Origin: Euglena gracilis
Taxonomy: Eukaryota; Euglenida; Euglenophyceae; Euglenales
Assembly (NCBI GenBank): GCA_039621445.1
Contig: CP154954.1
Span: 71,266,150 to 71,330,149 of the forward strand
Length of the DNA: 64,000 nt
Direction of reading: 5' to 3'
Position 1 is the stretch's first letter; every line of letters begins with the position of its first letter. The notes beneath the pieces were generated by a model. The model worked only from the letters and a program-made list of their open reading frames with translations, was not told the origin of the DNA and made no database searches. The translations under genes were made by a program, and so were the position numbers. Below are positions 1-12,187 of the stretch, piece after piece.

Positions 1-152
1 ATATATTCTGTGTTGACTGTATTGGCTAATTCCGTTGTTCTGCGTGTTGCCAATTTGGATCCTTCAAAAAACATCCGACAAACAGCAAGAATATCTTTCG
101 TTGAAGGAACACCAATCGGTCTAATGGTCTTTGTGATGCTTTCAGTCTTGGG

Positions 153-408
153 CAGGGTTTTTTTTTACGACCGGGGGGCGGGGCAGGGGGTGTCCCCCAC
201 CCACCCACCCGCTGGGAGCCCCCCGGGGGGGGGGGTCCCGGGGGACCCACTCACTTTTCCCCGAAAATGGCCAAAAACTGGAAAATGCTAAAAATAGCAC
301 CATTTTTCAAAAATTTTCGGCGGCTTCCCTGGGGGGGGGGGGGCTCGGCCGGACCCACCCACCCTCCCCCCATCCCCCCGGGGGTCCAAGACTAAAAAAA
401 AATCCCTG
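153..408. mobile_element. Family A MITE, copy 1 (8-bp TSD)
   Basis: The left end starts CAGGGTTTTTTTTTACGACC and the reverse complement of the right end starts CAGGGATTTTTTTTTAGTC, so the element has imperfect terminal inverted repeats. It is flanked on both sides by GTCTTGGG (145-152 and 409-416), a perfect 8-bp target duplication. The interior is G/C runs with no ORF. TIRs beginning CAGGG with 8-bp duplications suggest a hAT-like non-autonomous transposon, but the superfamily is inferred. Its right end lies about 90 bp inside the intron that follows the 498-629 exon. Confidence 0.85.
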
Positions 409-497
409 GTCTTGGGAAATTGCTAGTGATTGTGATTTTAATCGAAAATTGAGTTACAAAAATCACAGGTTGCAAGGTAGCTGCAGCATACACTCAC

Positions 498-629
498 GTG
501 GATGGTGAAAGACGCCTTCGCAGGGACGTTGGAGAAGCGAGCGATTTGGTAATCGCCCCCCACTTCGTTGCAGGCCACTTTGGTTCCATTGTCACTCAGC
601 ACAACGGTGCTGTAGTCAGGCTTGACAAA
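498..629 (-). CDS. Internal exon of an unidentified gene
   Basis: This is a clean 44-codon exon, phase 0 at both ends. The acceptor is GTCACCGATGCAG before the exon and the donor is GTGAGT at 497-492. The translation starts FVKPDYSTVVLSDNGTK and ends PAKASFTIH. The strand-rich pattern with a short DNG turn recalls beta-sandwich domains such as those of GH38 alpha-mannosidases, but that resemblance is weak and I do not assign a family. No neighbouring exon can be joined to it with confidence. The candidate exons at 7744-7803 and 8348-8395 lie upstream on the same strand and could belong to the same gene. Confidence 0.6.
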
Positions 630-699
630 CTGCATCGGTGACAAATGACAAACCTGGGGTGCAAGAAGAGAATGCACCAAAACATCCACTACCACGCTT

Positions 700-2480
700 C
701 AAATAAAACGCTTCTTAAGGCATTCTGATGTTTTAAATCTGAGGTTGGTAATATTAGGTTTGAAGTTAAAAAACGCGGGAAATGGCTGGTGAGAAATCTC
801 CTCCCAGTCAGGTTCCCCCCCATTCCCCAATCAGCAAGTTTTCAATTATGAAAGCAGGTTTCAGGTTTCATTGCTCGAGGTTCGAATTGCCAACAGGAAA
901 AAAAACCCATTGAGAAAAAATAAACATTGGACGAATCCTTGAAAATCTGGGAAATATTCTGGACGCCCAATAAAATTGCGGGAAAAATTCTGGACGGAAA
1001 AAAACTCAGGAAACTCATGTCAAAAATCGGCGGAAAGCTCCGAAGGAGTTTTTGGGCATTGGGGATGCTTCGCACCACGTGCACCGTGCACTGCGTGCGG
1101 CACCACGTGGCACCGCGTGACAAGAATCAGGTACAACCAACAATGACTGAGTAGACTGAATGAGAGAAAAACACCTGCACACAACAATTAAAAAATTGCA
1201 ACAAAAAAACATTTTGAGTGAATTTGGTCATTTTTAGGTGTTTTTGGCCCAAATCACCTGGTTTTACCACCAGAACTCTCACCAATTCTGCACCAATGGC
1301 CACCGAATCTGTGCAAGTGGCTACAAAAAGGCCAAAAAGTGGCCAAAAAAAGGGCAAAAAGTGGATGAAAGCAGTCAAAAGTGGCCGAAAATGGCCACAG
1401 ATGTACAAAAAAAGCCACAAGCAGCAAAAATTGATATAAATGAAGCAAAAATGCATTCAAACAGCCAAAAGTGATCTAAATTGCCAAATGCGGTCAAAAT
1501 GGCCAAAAGTGGCCAAAAAGTGGTCCAAAATGGCCAAAAAAGGCCAAAAGTTGCTGATTTGCAGGAAACCAGTCAAAAAAAGAATGGAAATCAACCACAG
1601 ATGGGGTACTGGCGGAAAATTGCTAATATTGCACATTCGGAAATGATTCTTCTCATGCGATGCATGTGGTGCACGCGGTGCGCCACATGGTGCACGCGGA
1701 GCGGAAGCATCCCCATTATCTGGAGGAAATCGGGCCATCAGGAAAAACGAATGAAAGCAAAGGGGTCATTCGTAAAAGTGCCTTGGGCACTCGGGCAAGG
1801 CACTTCGATGGCGAAAGGTGTCGAGAGCCCAGCAAACGCCCATTTTCTACCCCGGTGGCCAGGCAGGCACGACCCAGGGGAGGCGTGCTTCCTCCAGGGC
1901 ACTCCAGAGACCCTCCTCCCCCCCAGGTTTGCGATTGGGGGATCCGCCAGGGTGCATGGTGATGTGTGATGCAGAACGATGGGACGGCGGGAAGGATGCT
2001 TTCACCATAATCAAAGCACAAAAGTCATAAGTCAATTTTGAAGACCTTTTCAGGTGTTTAAAAAAAAAGTGCAAAGCCCATTTTGCATATGCAATATGAA
2101 AATTGGCCACCTGGAGGGGAATCGGATGTGGGTGACATGGAGCTTGGAGTGCCTGCTGGGCAGGCACCCCCCCCCCCCCTGACAGCCAAAAAAGAAAATC
2201 CGTTGAAAAAAATGTCAATCTCAAAAAATATGCAGATTTTTTTTTAACACCAAATGTGACAGAGAGTTGATGAAAAACCTGATTCCAACAAAAAACCTGG
2301 ATCAAAACGATTCACTTTTTAAAATAAGAAACATTTCCAGAAGAAACAAAATAAAATTTGGCAAAACAAAAATTTGCCAAAAGAAAACAAACACAAAACA
2401 TCAAAAAAAGGAGATTGCGGTACCCAGTCTCAAAATATTTCCACACAATCTGCAAAAAGAGCTCCCTGGATAACTAAAAC
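700..2480. other. Non-coding stretch with GGCCAAAA-type repeats
   Basis: I see no convincing gene. Bases 1310-1560 are rich in degenerate GGCCAAAA/TGGCC units in A-rich sequence, like other intronic tracts in the window. The short GC-rich patch at 1800-1960 has open frames on both strands but no recognisable product. Confidence 0.5.
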
Positions 2481-2491
2481 AGAACCACTTT

Positions 2492-2640
2492 TAAACTCTG
2501 AAAGGATTGCACAAGCGTTGTAACAAAATCAAGCAGGGGCTGCGCAAGGCACAACCGAGGGCGGAGGAGGGGATGCGAAGGGTGGGAGGGCAGCCAACGG
2601 AATGCCGCAAAACAGCCGGCGGCTTCGGCTCAGAAAAACA
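2492..2640. repeat. Dispersed repeat pair, copy 1 (mate at 36488-36640)
   Basis: The stretch from the ACTCTGAAAGG region through CGCAAAACAGCCG recurs near 36.5 kb in the same orientation. It includes about 70 bp, starting GGCACAACCGAGGGCGG, that looks identical in both copies. Frames are open on both strands in both copies, but no product is recognisable. Near-identity within otherwise diverged intronic DNA points to a recently mobile element. Confidence 0.75.
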
Positions 2641-2764
2641 GGAGGGAACACCTATACCGAAATTGATATTTTGCAGAGTTGGCCAAAGAATGGCTAGCGC
2701 ACTTTCTAGCAGAACCTTTGTAGAGCTAAGGCCGAGGTGTGTGTGTATATATAAATACATGAAC

Positions 2765-2767
<3 letters not shown>

Positions 2768-2800
<33 letters not shown>
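2768..2800. repeat. (TA)n microsatellite
   Basis: An uninterrupted TA run follows a short GTGTGTATATA tract. Confidence 0.9.
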
Positions 2801-2803
<3 letters not shown>

Positions 2804-3224
2804 TACATACTTGCATATATGTGTGTATGTGTATGTAAACATACCTCCCCCTGTATCCTTGACATGCCAAAATACGGGGAAAATGCGGTTGACATAAAGG
2901 TATAAAGGTGAGTCATTGACAAGCCGTGCCAAGGGAACCGCAGCATGGACCATAACCAGGGATTTCGGACCTCGGTTTGAGGCCCCAGGGGGGGGGGAAT
3001 TGATCTCTGAGGCCTATCTGAGGCCGGAAAAATTGCGAAAAATTGGGGAAGAATTGGGGAAAAACTGCAGAAAAAGTGATATCAGGAATGTACACATTTC
3101 TGCCGGAGGGGACTTGGAAAAATTTCACAAATTTGGTCATTTTGCACACAGGTGCAAGTTTTGGGCTGGTGCCCACATTCCCCTCCAACAAAAAAGTCCA
3201 AAAGCGTGATTTTTTTACCCTCCC

Positions 3225-3640
3225 CCCCTATGTCCAATGACCGGTAACCTCTGTCCTCTGACCGGGGGGGGGGGCGGTCGTTGGACATAGGGTAGTGACC
3301 AAAAAGGTGTCCTCTGACCGGGGGGGGGGTGGTCGTTGGACAGGGGGTCGGGGAAAAAAGTTTGCCGAAACCCCCCAAACAGGACAAAATTTTCCTTCCG
3401 GCGCTCCGCGCCCTCATTTCCAGCCCTGTCAACAAATATTTACTCAAATAGCACCCAAAACTGACATCCTTGGACGATGGGCTGCGGGGTAGAGGACAAG
3501 GGCAGAAGAAAAGCCTTTCAGGGCTGGCAAACCTCCGGTTTTCACACACCTGCAAAAAAAAACATCAAACCTCCAAAAAGGTGTCCTCTGACCAGAGGGG
3601 TGGTCGTTGGACATAGGGGGGGGTACTTTGTGATTTGGAA
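3225..3640. repeat. Clustered repeat with TCCTCTGACC and GTCGTTGGACA boxes
   Basis: The pair of boxes GTCCTCTGACC and GGTCGTTGGACATAGG, separated by a G run, occurs three times (near 3250, 3310 and 3585), with a partial inverted copy at 3230. Nothing coding is visible. Confidence 0.7.
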
Positions 3641-3714
3641 ATATGTATTTTTTTGGGTGAAAAATCCGAAAATGGAAAAAAATAGACGAAAACTTTGGCA
3701 TCAAGAAAAAATCT

Positions 3715-4020
3715 GGTCCAATGCGGAATTTTTCTAAGTCGAAATAATTTCCCAGCAGAAGTTGGGAAAAAACCTTAAAAAAGGTCTAGCAATTGCCAAA
3801 TTTCAAATTTTGTAAAATTTGACAAATTTCGGCAAATTCACACAAAATAACACAAAAAGCACCTGGGTTCCCTTGCGAAACGTTCGAGAACTTGCCGAAA
3901 CTCATCTCGCCTCCCGTTTCAGGTTCATGCGGAAAAAATTTGCGGAAAAACTGCGGAAAATTACCGAGAATTGTGGAAATTGCAGAAAATTGCAGAAATT
4001 GCGGAAAAATTGCGGATAAC
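3715..4020. repeat. Dispersed A-rich repeat, copy 1 (mate at 51355-51640)
   Basis: Blocks such as GAATTTTTCTAAGTCGAAA, TTTCCCAGCAG, CTGGGTTCCCTTG and GAAACGTTC occur in the same order at 51.36-51.61 kb. The similarity seems to extend upstream (GGAGGGGACTTGGAAAAAT at about 3105 and 51123), so the unit may be about 0.7-1 kb. The tail is GCGGAAAA-type repeats. No ORF. Confidence 0.7.
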
Positions 4021-4417
4021 AAATCCGGCCCCCTGTTCAAGGGCCGGATCACAAATTTGCGGCAACAACAGCACTATAAGAGCGTTCATATTTCAACAAC
4101 CCACCACAAAACAATTCAAAACCATTGTGTCCAAAAAAATGTGTGGCACAAATTCCTACTTTATGCCCCCTGACCTGAATTTCAGGTGCATCAATATGGC
4201 ACTGCCGGCACAGGCCGGGATATTTTTTTTTGGTGGTACCCAAGGGTGGGGGTCGTATGGTGGCACCTGGGTCCCACCTTTCAGGAAAGTCGGGGTTATT
4301 GGTTGGAATAGGGTTAGGGTTCCGATTGGCCACCTGTAGGTTGCCCCATACGATGATGATGGCTGCCATAGAAATGTGTGCATGTTTATATACACATGTA
4401 TATATATGTATATATAG

Positions 4418-4422
4418 ATATG

Positions 4423-4452
<30 letters not shown>
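4418..4452. repeat. (TG)n microsatellite
   Basis: A TG run flanked by TATATG-type repeats. Confidence 0.9.
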
Positions 4453-4456
<4 letters not shown>

Positions 4457-4699
4457 GCAGCCATAAACTAACCCCCGGGGCACCCGAAACTGAGTCAAAG
4501 CAGCAGTGGGTGGTAAGGCAGTTCAGCCAGATACAGGGACGCCAAGCGATGGCAATATTGCAGCCGACGAACGGCACTTGGACACAGAAGCTTATCAGGG
4601 GAATGCATCCTGAAGGGATGGAGGTGGAATGGAATGCCATAAACACGGGGGCCGACAAAAATGGGGCAAGAAAAAAATGATCTTCTGAAAAAAAAAGTG

Positions 4700-5540
4700 A
4701 AATTAACACTTTAAAATGTTACAATATTAAATCCACCTTTTTCAGAAGAGACGTGCTACTTGATTCTGCATCCCCGAACGTTCTGTTTCTTTTTGACGTG
4801 ACTTGGTTCAATAAGTTGCAGGATTAATGTGATATTTGTGCTGACTTCGGAATGGATGCAGGACTTATGGCATAAAAGTTCTTCCCGAATACCCCACCTC
4901 CCATCTTACTCTTTTTTCTTGGATTGGCTGACCAATTCCCTGTTTTGAGCCCACCCAGGGTGTTGACAAAAGTAAAAAACATACATCAAACAATGTGAAA
5001 AGGAAAAAAAAACAGAAAATTGTTTCCTACCAGAGACGCAACTCGGGCCTTTGAAAAAAAAACGCGCTTAAAGGAAGCAAAAAAAAACCCCCGCAAAATT
5101 TTGCAAAAAAAAACAAAAACACAAAGAAACACATAAAAAAAAACCCACATTTGCGTCCCCCTGTTTCCACCCGCTTCTGGGAGAGGACGTCAAAATAATT
5201 TCCATTTTTTTTTGCCGTTCCCATTGATTCACACTGATTCCTCCAATCCACGGATGCTTGAAATCATTCCCCTCGAGAAAAGGGCAGAAATGCCCCCAAA
5301 GGGCAAAGGGCAACAGTAATGCCCCCGAAGCCCTTGGCTAACCGTGGCGCGACAAACATGAGAGGCACTGTGGGTTGGGGGGGGGGCTGCCTGCAAACAG
5401 TGTCGGTAGTGGATGAAATGGAATCAATGGAACAAAAAAATAAAATTTGGTTCCTTTGGACTGACTGACTGACTGACTGACTGACCGCTTTCTCGTTTTG
5501 TTTCCTGCCAGAGTACCCAAAAAACACAAAGAAAATGACA
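4700..5540. other. Non-coding, A-rich
   Basis: No supported gene. It contains poly-A runs near 5050-5150 and a short CTGA tandem at 5460-5483. Confidence 0.5.
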
Positions 5541-5561
5541 AATAAAGACTTCATACCAACC

Positions 5562-5655
5562 CCCCCCCCGGAAACTGTCTCCAGACAAATCAATGAGTAC
5601 AAAAGGTAGGAGAAGGTCCCTGCAAAGACAGGTGAGCGGGTACGGAGGCAGGAGA
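5562..5655. repeat. Dispersed repeat pair, copy 1 (mate at 63104-63195)
   Basis: GGAAACTGTCTCCAGAC, followed by GGTAGGAGA, GGTCCCT and AGCGGGTAC, recurs in the same order and orientation at 63.1 kb. Confidence 0.7.
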
Positions 5656-5659
5656 CAAT

Positions 5660-7140
5660 TTCCCAGTCGGGTCCTCCTCAAAGAAAAAAACTTGACATTT
5701 TTTCGACCCCACCAGACACAAAAATTCAAACCAGTGGTTTTTCCGCACGTTCGCGATCAGAATCCAGAAAAAAATGTTGGTAAACTCTTCAACTTGGTAA
5801 ACATTTGCTTTTCAAATAAAAATGTGAAACCCATGAAAAATATGATGCCCATTGTTTCACATCCATCATTTGGGATGGGACCAATGCTTATACGACGGCG
5901 GGAGTGCAACCCAAAAGGGTGTCAATTCACCTACAAAAATCACCAACATCAAATCACCAGGCAAAATAAATCTTAATCATCTCCGTCATTGGCAAAGTGG
6001 CGACAACCGAAAGTTAGAAAAAATAATGGAATCATAAGGGGAAAAACTATAAATTAGTTTTAGCGAGAGGACGAAGGATGGGATACCATGTGGTAGGGAT
6101 ATCAGATGGGTTTGCAGGATGGAAACCCTTGAACATTTCTGGATTCAACAACACCCAAAAGAAGCTGTGGATTGACTGTGAACTTTCATTTAAATCACAT
6201 AAAGCATTTTGACCCCACATTTGTGGTCAAATTCCCCTGGATCCCAGAGTAATGACTGACTGGATTTCGAAAAAAAATGACGGATTTGTCATTGGAAGAC
6301 TGGGAATACCCCCCCCCCCGGGGCATCGTAAAAATTTCTTCCGGCGCCTTTGGCGCAAGGACTTTGGCGTTGTTTTCTTTTGCCACGCACTCCCGGGGGT
6401 TTGGGCAAAACTAGCCATTCGGTTAACTCACAGCAAGAAATCCATACATGCATGCCACATCAGAGCCATGCAAGACCAGTGGAGGATGCATCAAAGCACG
6501 CTGACAGGCCCTCTGCCTGTGCTTTGAGTGATCCCCGTCCCTCTTGGGCCTGCCGATACGGGAAACAGATGACCTGCGAAAATGATTCTTATGCCTCCCA
6601 GCGGATCGAGGGATCCCCCCCCCCTTGTGAACAAAAATACGTACATTTATTCATTTGGTGAGTATCGTAACACCCGCCCAGTTGTAACACCCACCACCCA
6701 CCCACCCAACAGGCTTCACCCAGGGGGGGGGGGTGCGCTGCCTACTGCTATGGGATGAGCAAGCACCGACAGTCAAGCCAAAAAAATTCCCCATATTAGG
6801 CCATTTTAGGCCATTTTAAGATATAAGTGGGGGTTCTGAAAATCATATTTTTGCGTTACTTTTGTCCCGAAAACTGCATCATAACGTGTGCAAACCTTCT
6901 CTTATTCAGTAATACAGCGAGTGGACAGGGTTATTGACACCATTTAGACAAAATTGATGAAACTTTTGGACAAAATTATTGAAACCTTTGGACAAAGCTA
7001 TTGAAACTCAGAAAAAAAAATAAGCACATGGAAACTGAGGAGATCCTCAAAACTTGTATTGTGTACAAAGTGTAATCCCACACTTCACTAATCTAGACGC
7101 TTCACTTTGTTTGCAAAAGCAAATTAACGTGGAAACAACC
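5660..7140. other. Non-coding stretch
   Basis: No supported gene. A family-B-like inverted motif (GACTGACTGG) and the hairpin-like CCGGCGCCTTTGGCGC occur at 6240-6360. TTAGGCCATTTTAGGCC units begin at 6798. Confidence 0.5.
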
Positions 7141-7142
7141 AA

Positions 7143-7245
7143 GCACCTATAGTTGACACCCCGATTTTTGCCATTTTCGGCCATTTTCGGCCATTTCCGG
7201 CCATTTTCGGCCATTTTCGGCCATTTTCGGCCATTTTTTCCTATA
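7143..7245. repeat. GGCCATTTTC tandem array with CACCTATAG end
   Basis: A 10-bp unit (CATTTTCGGC) repeats about seven times. AGCACCTATAG lies on the left and its near-complement CCTATAGGTG on the right, which gives an inverted-repeat-bounded element. Related copies are at 9497-9652, 10850-10952 and 14035-14135. Confidence 0.75.
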
Positions 7246-7629
7246 GGTGGGGGGTAAAATTACCTTAAAATCCTTTCATACCAACAATGCATTTGATCAT
7301 TCATGCAACGTGAAAGTAGTTGTGAGCAACAAATCAAACCAACGCATCCAAAGAGGTCCGTTTGGAATGGGTGCTCAGGGATTAAAGAGGTCAAAAAAAA
7401 TTGGTTGCAATATCATGCAAAATCTAAATGGCACAAATCCATCACTTCAAAGAAGCCTTGATGTTAAATTTCATCTGTCATGATGAGATGAGCATCCGTC
7501 TGGATGTGGCGAAGTTGGGAGAAAGTGCGCTCGGCTTGAGCTCAGAGCAAAAGCAAACAAACATGTGATCAGCACATAATGTTGACATATTGACATCAAA
7601 TGCGCTCACCCAATTGCCCAATTTCTGCA

Positions 7630-7682
7630 ACATATACATCTTGTCCAGCATCTGCATCTTGTTCAGTATCTGCATCCATTTT
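7630..7682. repeat. 18-bp minisatellite, short array
   Basis: Units of CATCTTGTCCAGCATCTG type. The same unit forms a longer array at 8764-8880. On the minus strand it reads as DxGQDA-like repeats, but the third positions are AT-rich, unlike real exons here. Confidence 0.7.
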
Positions 7683-7743
7683 TTCTGTTGGAGAGGACCG
7701 GGGGAATGGGAGGGCAGGGAGGAGGGGAGGAGAGGGAGGGCAC

Positions 7744-7803
7744 CTGGCCGGGTTTGGGGAGAGGCTCCGCACGGGATGCTCGCCCACCCGCAACCGGCCG
7801 GGC
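7744..7803 (-). CDS. Candidate small exon, unidentified gene
   Basis: A GC-rich 60-bp segment has an acceptor CCCCGCAG before it and a donor GTGCCC after CCAG. Two frames are plausible: phase 0 (ARPVAGG...) and a frame reading PGRLRVGEHPVRS. Its length allows phase-0 joining to the 8348-8395 exon upstream. The product is not recognised. Confidence 0.3.
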
Positions 7804-8347
7804 CTGCGGGGCTCGGGATACCAGCCCGAATGACCGCAACACCCCCCCGCAGGCCCAACGCGTTGCTGCAACCAGACGATGAAAACCGCAACCCGCCTCG
7901 ACGATTGTGTGTGGCAGTTCCTGCGCGTCCTCATTTGACCGCTAGGCCCGCAAAACAGATAAACAGGAATATTGAGAGGTCATAGTTTTTCCATAAACCA
8001 TAATGCCAATTCGGGCACTCCAATCTGGACGAAAGGGGCGGGGGGGACAGATTGCGAGGAGTGGTGGAGGGCGCAAAAAAAATTGTTGCTGTCCACAATG
8101 CTCCCCATTCTGGCCCCACATGCGGCTGTGACCCATATGTGGGAGCAAACAATTCCACAAACCCCCACCCTCTTGGTTTGATCTTGCCCTTCATTTTGAC
8201 GCAATCCGGGTTGACACCTGTTGCTCCGCGCGGCATGGGCCTCCTTGTTGGCGTTGTTGGCGTTGCTTGGGCTGCACCAGCTGCTACGATGATGACGATG
8301 GTGGCGGCAACTGCACCGCCTGGCGTCTGGCGTTGATGTCCTTACAC

Positions 8348-8395
8348 GGGATCAGCAGCTGCATAGATGGTCAGCCGCAAGCCGTCGAGCTGCTC
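8348..8395 (-). CDS. Candidate exon, unidentified gene
   Basis: Sixteen codons (EQLDGLRLTIYAAADP) with G/C-ending codons lie between acceptor CATCATTCAG and the strong donor GTGTAAGG. If not spliced, the frame stops at TAA two codons later, so it could instead be the C-terminal end of a protein. The family is unknown. Confidence 0.4.
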
Positions 8396-8763
8396 CTGAA
8401 TGATGTGTAGAGCGTCGAGCAGCGTGTGCAGGGAGGGGGTAGTTGGGGAAGGGAGAGGAGGGGCAGAGGCATCGGGAGACACAGAGAGGGTGCGCTGCGC
8501 ACTCCCAGTGCAGGAGGATCTAATGGGTTTCATGGCTTCGGGTTTCGGGCTTCGGGTCCTTGGTCTTCTTGGGGTGGGGGTACCGAGAGAGCAAGGGTGG
8601 TTGCCAGTCCAGGGGCAGAGAATGTGGGCCCAGGAGTGGGAGTGGGACTGGGAAGGGGACTGGGAACGTAGCGGACGTAAATGGGAACGATGCAGTGTGC
8701 TTTGTTGCTCCTGGGTGTGGACCTCCTCCTCCGGGTCCTCAACGATGCGGGCTCCGACAGGTG

Positions 8764-8880
8764 GTAATCCATTGCATCTTGTCCAGTATCTGCAACCATT
8801 GCATCTTGTCCAGTATCTCCATTCAATTCATCTTGTCCAATATTTGTGTCTTGCCTAATGTCTTCATCCATTGGCTCCCA
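8764..8880. repeat. 18-bp minisatellite CATCTTGTCCAGTATCTG
   Basis: Four to five degenerate copies, homologous to the short array at 7630-7682. Confidence 0.8.
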
Positions 8881-8884
8881 ACCT

Positions 8885-9240
8885 AGCAAAATGACCACAA
8901 AAAACCCAAAAAATGACCACAAAAAGCCCAGAACTGTCCACAAAAAGCCCCAAAAAAGCACCCAAAATGACCTAAAATGGCTTGAAATAACCAAAAATTG
9001 CCCAAAAACACCAACAATGTCCACAAAAAAAAGTGAAAAATAACCCAAATCACCAAAATGGCGCAAAATGGCCGGAAATGTCACAAAATGAGCTCATGTT
9101 GACCCAAATTAGCACAATACTTGCCAAATCAGTGCAAAATACCCCAAAATCAGCAAAAAAATTGATCCAAAAATGGCCAAAATGGGTGTAATACTGGAGA
9201 TTTGTGGAGAAATTATCCCAAAAATTGGTTTTATTCTTCA
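8885..9240. other. Low-complexity AAAATGRCC-rich stretch
   Basis: Repetitive CCAAAAATG / GACCACAAAAA sequence with no convincing gene. Confidence 0.5.
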
Positions 9241-9496
9241 AAAAATACAAAAAAATGCCAGCATCGCCCTTGTCACCAAAATTTTCTGAAATGTCATCAA
9301 ATCCTTCAGCTTTGGCCCAAATAACCCTTTCGGAGGTGGTTCTTTGAGCAGCATGTGTTGCAGTGCTAGGCATAATGGCAGGAGAACAGAGGCTGCACAG
9401 AGACAAGAATCAGTCGCACTGGAAATCGCCCCCAGGTGTTGGGCAAAGCTGTTGGGCAAAAAAAAAACTCGAAAATTTTTGCAATGATTTTTTTCT

Positions 9497-9652
9497 CATT
9501 TTCGGCCATTTTCGGCTATTTTCGGCCATTTTCGGCCATTTTCGGCCATTTTCGGGACCCCCACCTATAGAGCCCAAAATTTCATTTTCGGCCATTTTCG
9601 GCCATTTTCGGCCATTTTCGGCCATTTTCGGCGATTTTGACTATAGGTGCTT
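9497..9652. repeat. GGCCATTTTC array, second copy
   Basis: Two blocks of the 10-bp unit are separated by GGGACCCCCACCTATAG. The array ends with CTATAGGTGCTTGGAAACAA, which is the reverse complement of the flank of the copy at 7131-7150 (including GGAAACAACC). The shared flank indicates that the boundaries are element ends. Confidence 0.75.
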
Positions 9653-9659
9653 GGAAACA

Positions 9660-10840
9660 ACCTTGTTCAGTTTGATTCGTCAGAAAAAACAACGCATACC
9701 GTCCAATTTCAACGTAATGATAATCACACCATTCCTTTTCCAATGATATTTGATTTGTTCAGAAGTCACAAAATGAGTCAATTTTGAGTTTGCACCCCGA
9801 AGGACGGCGAGACGATAACACTTTTTTTCATTAATCGGCCAACAAAATGAGTCAAATTTTGAGATTGCCACCTGAAGGGCGGCGAGACAATAACCCTTTT
9901 TTGTTCATCATAATTTGGAAATCCAAGGATGTTGTCTAAAACGTTTAATTGCCTTCAAAACATGCTTAAAACCTCACAAAAAACCAACAAAAAGCACTTT
10001 AGTTATGTTTTTTTTGTTGTTGCAAACCTTGTCTTTTTGCACAAAATGCAAATCTGAAAAACAGGTTGTTTGAAAACACTTGGCAACCTTGCGGAAATCC
10101 ACCTGGTGGACAAACAAAATCTGCTTCTCCTTCCCAGCCTGCTCCAAGCCGTTCCAGCCTCATGCGTCCAGCGCCCCCTGGGGATATCCAGGGAGCCCCC
10201 CCCCCCAACTGCCAAAAAAATTGGTAGTTTCAATAACTTTGCCCAAAAATTTCAATACTTTTGTCCAAATGTTTCAATAATTTTGTCTGAAAGTTTCAAT
10301 TATTTGTCCGAAATTTTCAATATCTCTGGGTCCCGGCTGTAAGAAATGTGCATCGAAAAAAAGCATTCAAAATTCATGAACATTAGATCAAAACAATGGG
10401 AAGCTCAACATCTTAATTTGAAGAATTCTGAGCAGTGACAATTTCAATTTTTCAATTGAAATTTACCCAAGATCTTTCGCCTTTTTTTCCCATCTTTTTT
10501 CTGTATTTTCCCCCATACTTCTAAGTTTGCACTGTTTCATTATTGCGAAACAGACATCGGTGCACGCCAAAAAAGATGGGAGTAAGAAGAAATAAAGCTC
10601 TCCAAACCTTCAAAATTCAGCTACCAAAAGAAGGTTGTCGGCTGTGGATTTGGGGACACTATTATTAGCTGGGATAAAAAGTGGGTCTTGTGGGGCTGCG
10701 CTCCTCCACCAAATCCACTGTTCACCGTCCACTCCACACCGTCCATTAACAAAAGACACCGAAAATCATTACCTGAATTACAGTGGCTTCAGTTGTTCAC
10801 AAAAAAAATTGCAACAGAATTATGCAACAGAATTTTTTTT
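9660..10840. other. Non-coding stretch
   Basis: No supported gene. Short direct repeats occur at 9760-9900 (AAAATGAGTCAATTTTGAG... twice, with ACGGCGAGAC / GCGGCGAGAC). Repeats of the type TTTTGTCCAAATGTTTCAAT occur at 10230-10320 and resemble 6945-7010. Confidence 0.5.
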
Positions 10841-10849
10841 GGTGATTTT

Positions 10850-10952
10850 AGGCCATTTTGGGCCATTTTAGGCCATTTTAAGCCATTCTAGGGACCCCAC
10901 CTATAGGGGGTCAAAAAGTCATTTTAGGCCATTTTAGCTATAGGTGTTTGGG
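10850..10952. repeat. GGCCATTTTA array, third copy
   Basis: TTTTAGGCCATTTT units, the internal box GGGACCCCACCTATAG and the right end CTATAGGTGTTTGG. Confidence 0.7.
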
Positions 10953-10959
10953 GATGAGC

Positions 10960-12180
10960 AAGAACGCCCCTGCCCCCCGGGAGGGGGGGTCGGTTTTGGA
11001 CCCCCGGTGCCCGCCGACCAAGCCTTGAAAACGGCAATCTTCAGGCCCGGTGCCTTCGGAGCTGGGTGTGCCATAGCATTACCCGCGCTGAAGCGCAAGT
11101 GCGCTTACAGCGGACGCTGCCTCCGACACTGGGGGGTGCGATTCTATTTAAACCCAATCTGTCTGATTTTTTTTGCTGACTTCTTTCAGAATTACCGTGG
11201 GCCTTTTACGACCAGGGGTGCGCTTTTGGTTGGATCCTGCGCTTCTCTTAAGGGGGGGAAGGGTTTACCCAGCCCAAATCTCGACCCACCGGGAGGGGGT
11301 CGAAAATGCCCCACTCTGCCTGCCCATAGCACCCCCCCCCCCCGGGCATTTCCTTAAAAGGAAGCCTGGCACCCACCCAACCCGCAGGCACCGGGGTCTA
11401 AAACCGACACCCGGGTGTGTGTGTCTGCTACAGGCAGGCACCCCATACCACAAGGCACCCCTTCCCCTCCACCCCCAGGGTTGGAAAAAAGAAGCCTGAT
11501 GCATACAAAGGTGGTGAGAATGGCAACGTATGAAATGTTCCACCACCATTCCCTTTCAAAAACTGTGGTTGTCGTTCGGGGGGTGGTGGAAATTGCGCAC
11601 AACAGAGGAAAAGGCCTGGATGTTGAAACAGCACACAGGTAGCTGGCTGCCCAGCCATTTGGCTGTGCAAAGCACAACCACCACTGGCCGGTGAATTTAG
11701 AAAATGGGGAGTCAAACAACTGACGGGGACTTGTATCGAGACCAATAATACTAATAAAACTAATTAAAAACAAAAAAGCCACTGTGCCTTTTGCTTGTTC
11801 TGTGTGAAATGTGTTCCCCCCTTTGAGTAGGGAAACTTGTATTCAACAGCAGCAGTGATCAAACCAATTGAACAGGAAACGTGTTCTGATACCATGCAAG
11901 AACCAGAATGAAAAAAAAATAACATTTTCAATCGCACTGACAAACCAGCGGCTCATTGAAAATGGCTGTGTGAACCTCGCTCTGAAATGGCTCACTCAAA
12001 GAGCAACAGGTGCTTGACTGATTTCCTTACAGCGGTGATGACCTGAATGGCAATTCCTACCTTTACAAATCGCATTTTCCGGAAACCCACACTGTCTCGA
12101 GCACCAACACCAACCAACCCACCCGCCCGCCTACCCACCTACCAACACACGTAGAGATGATTTTGTTTTTTTCAATGGCT
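10960..12180. other. Non-coding; G-rich repeats then unique sequence
   Basis: Poly-C/poly-G repeat material fills 10970-11380, including a TTAAAAGGAAGCCTG end that resembles a family A terminus. No gene is recognised. Confidence 0.4.
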
Positions 12181-12187
12181 GCATCCA

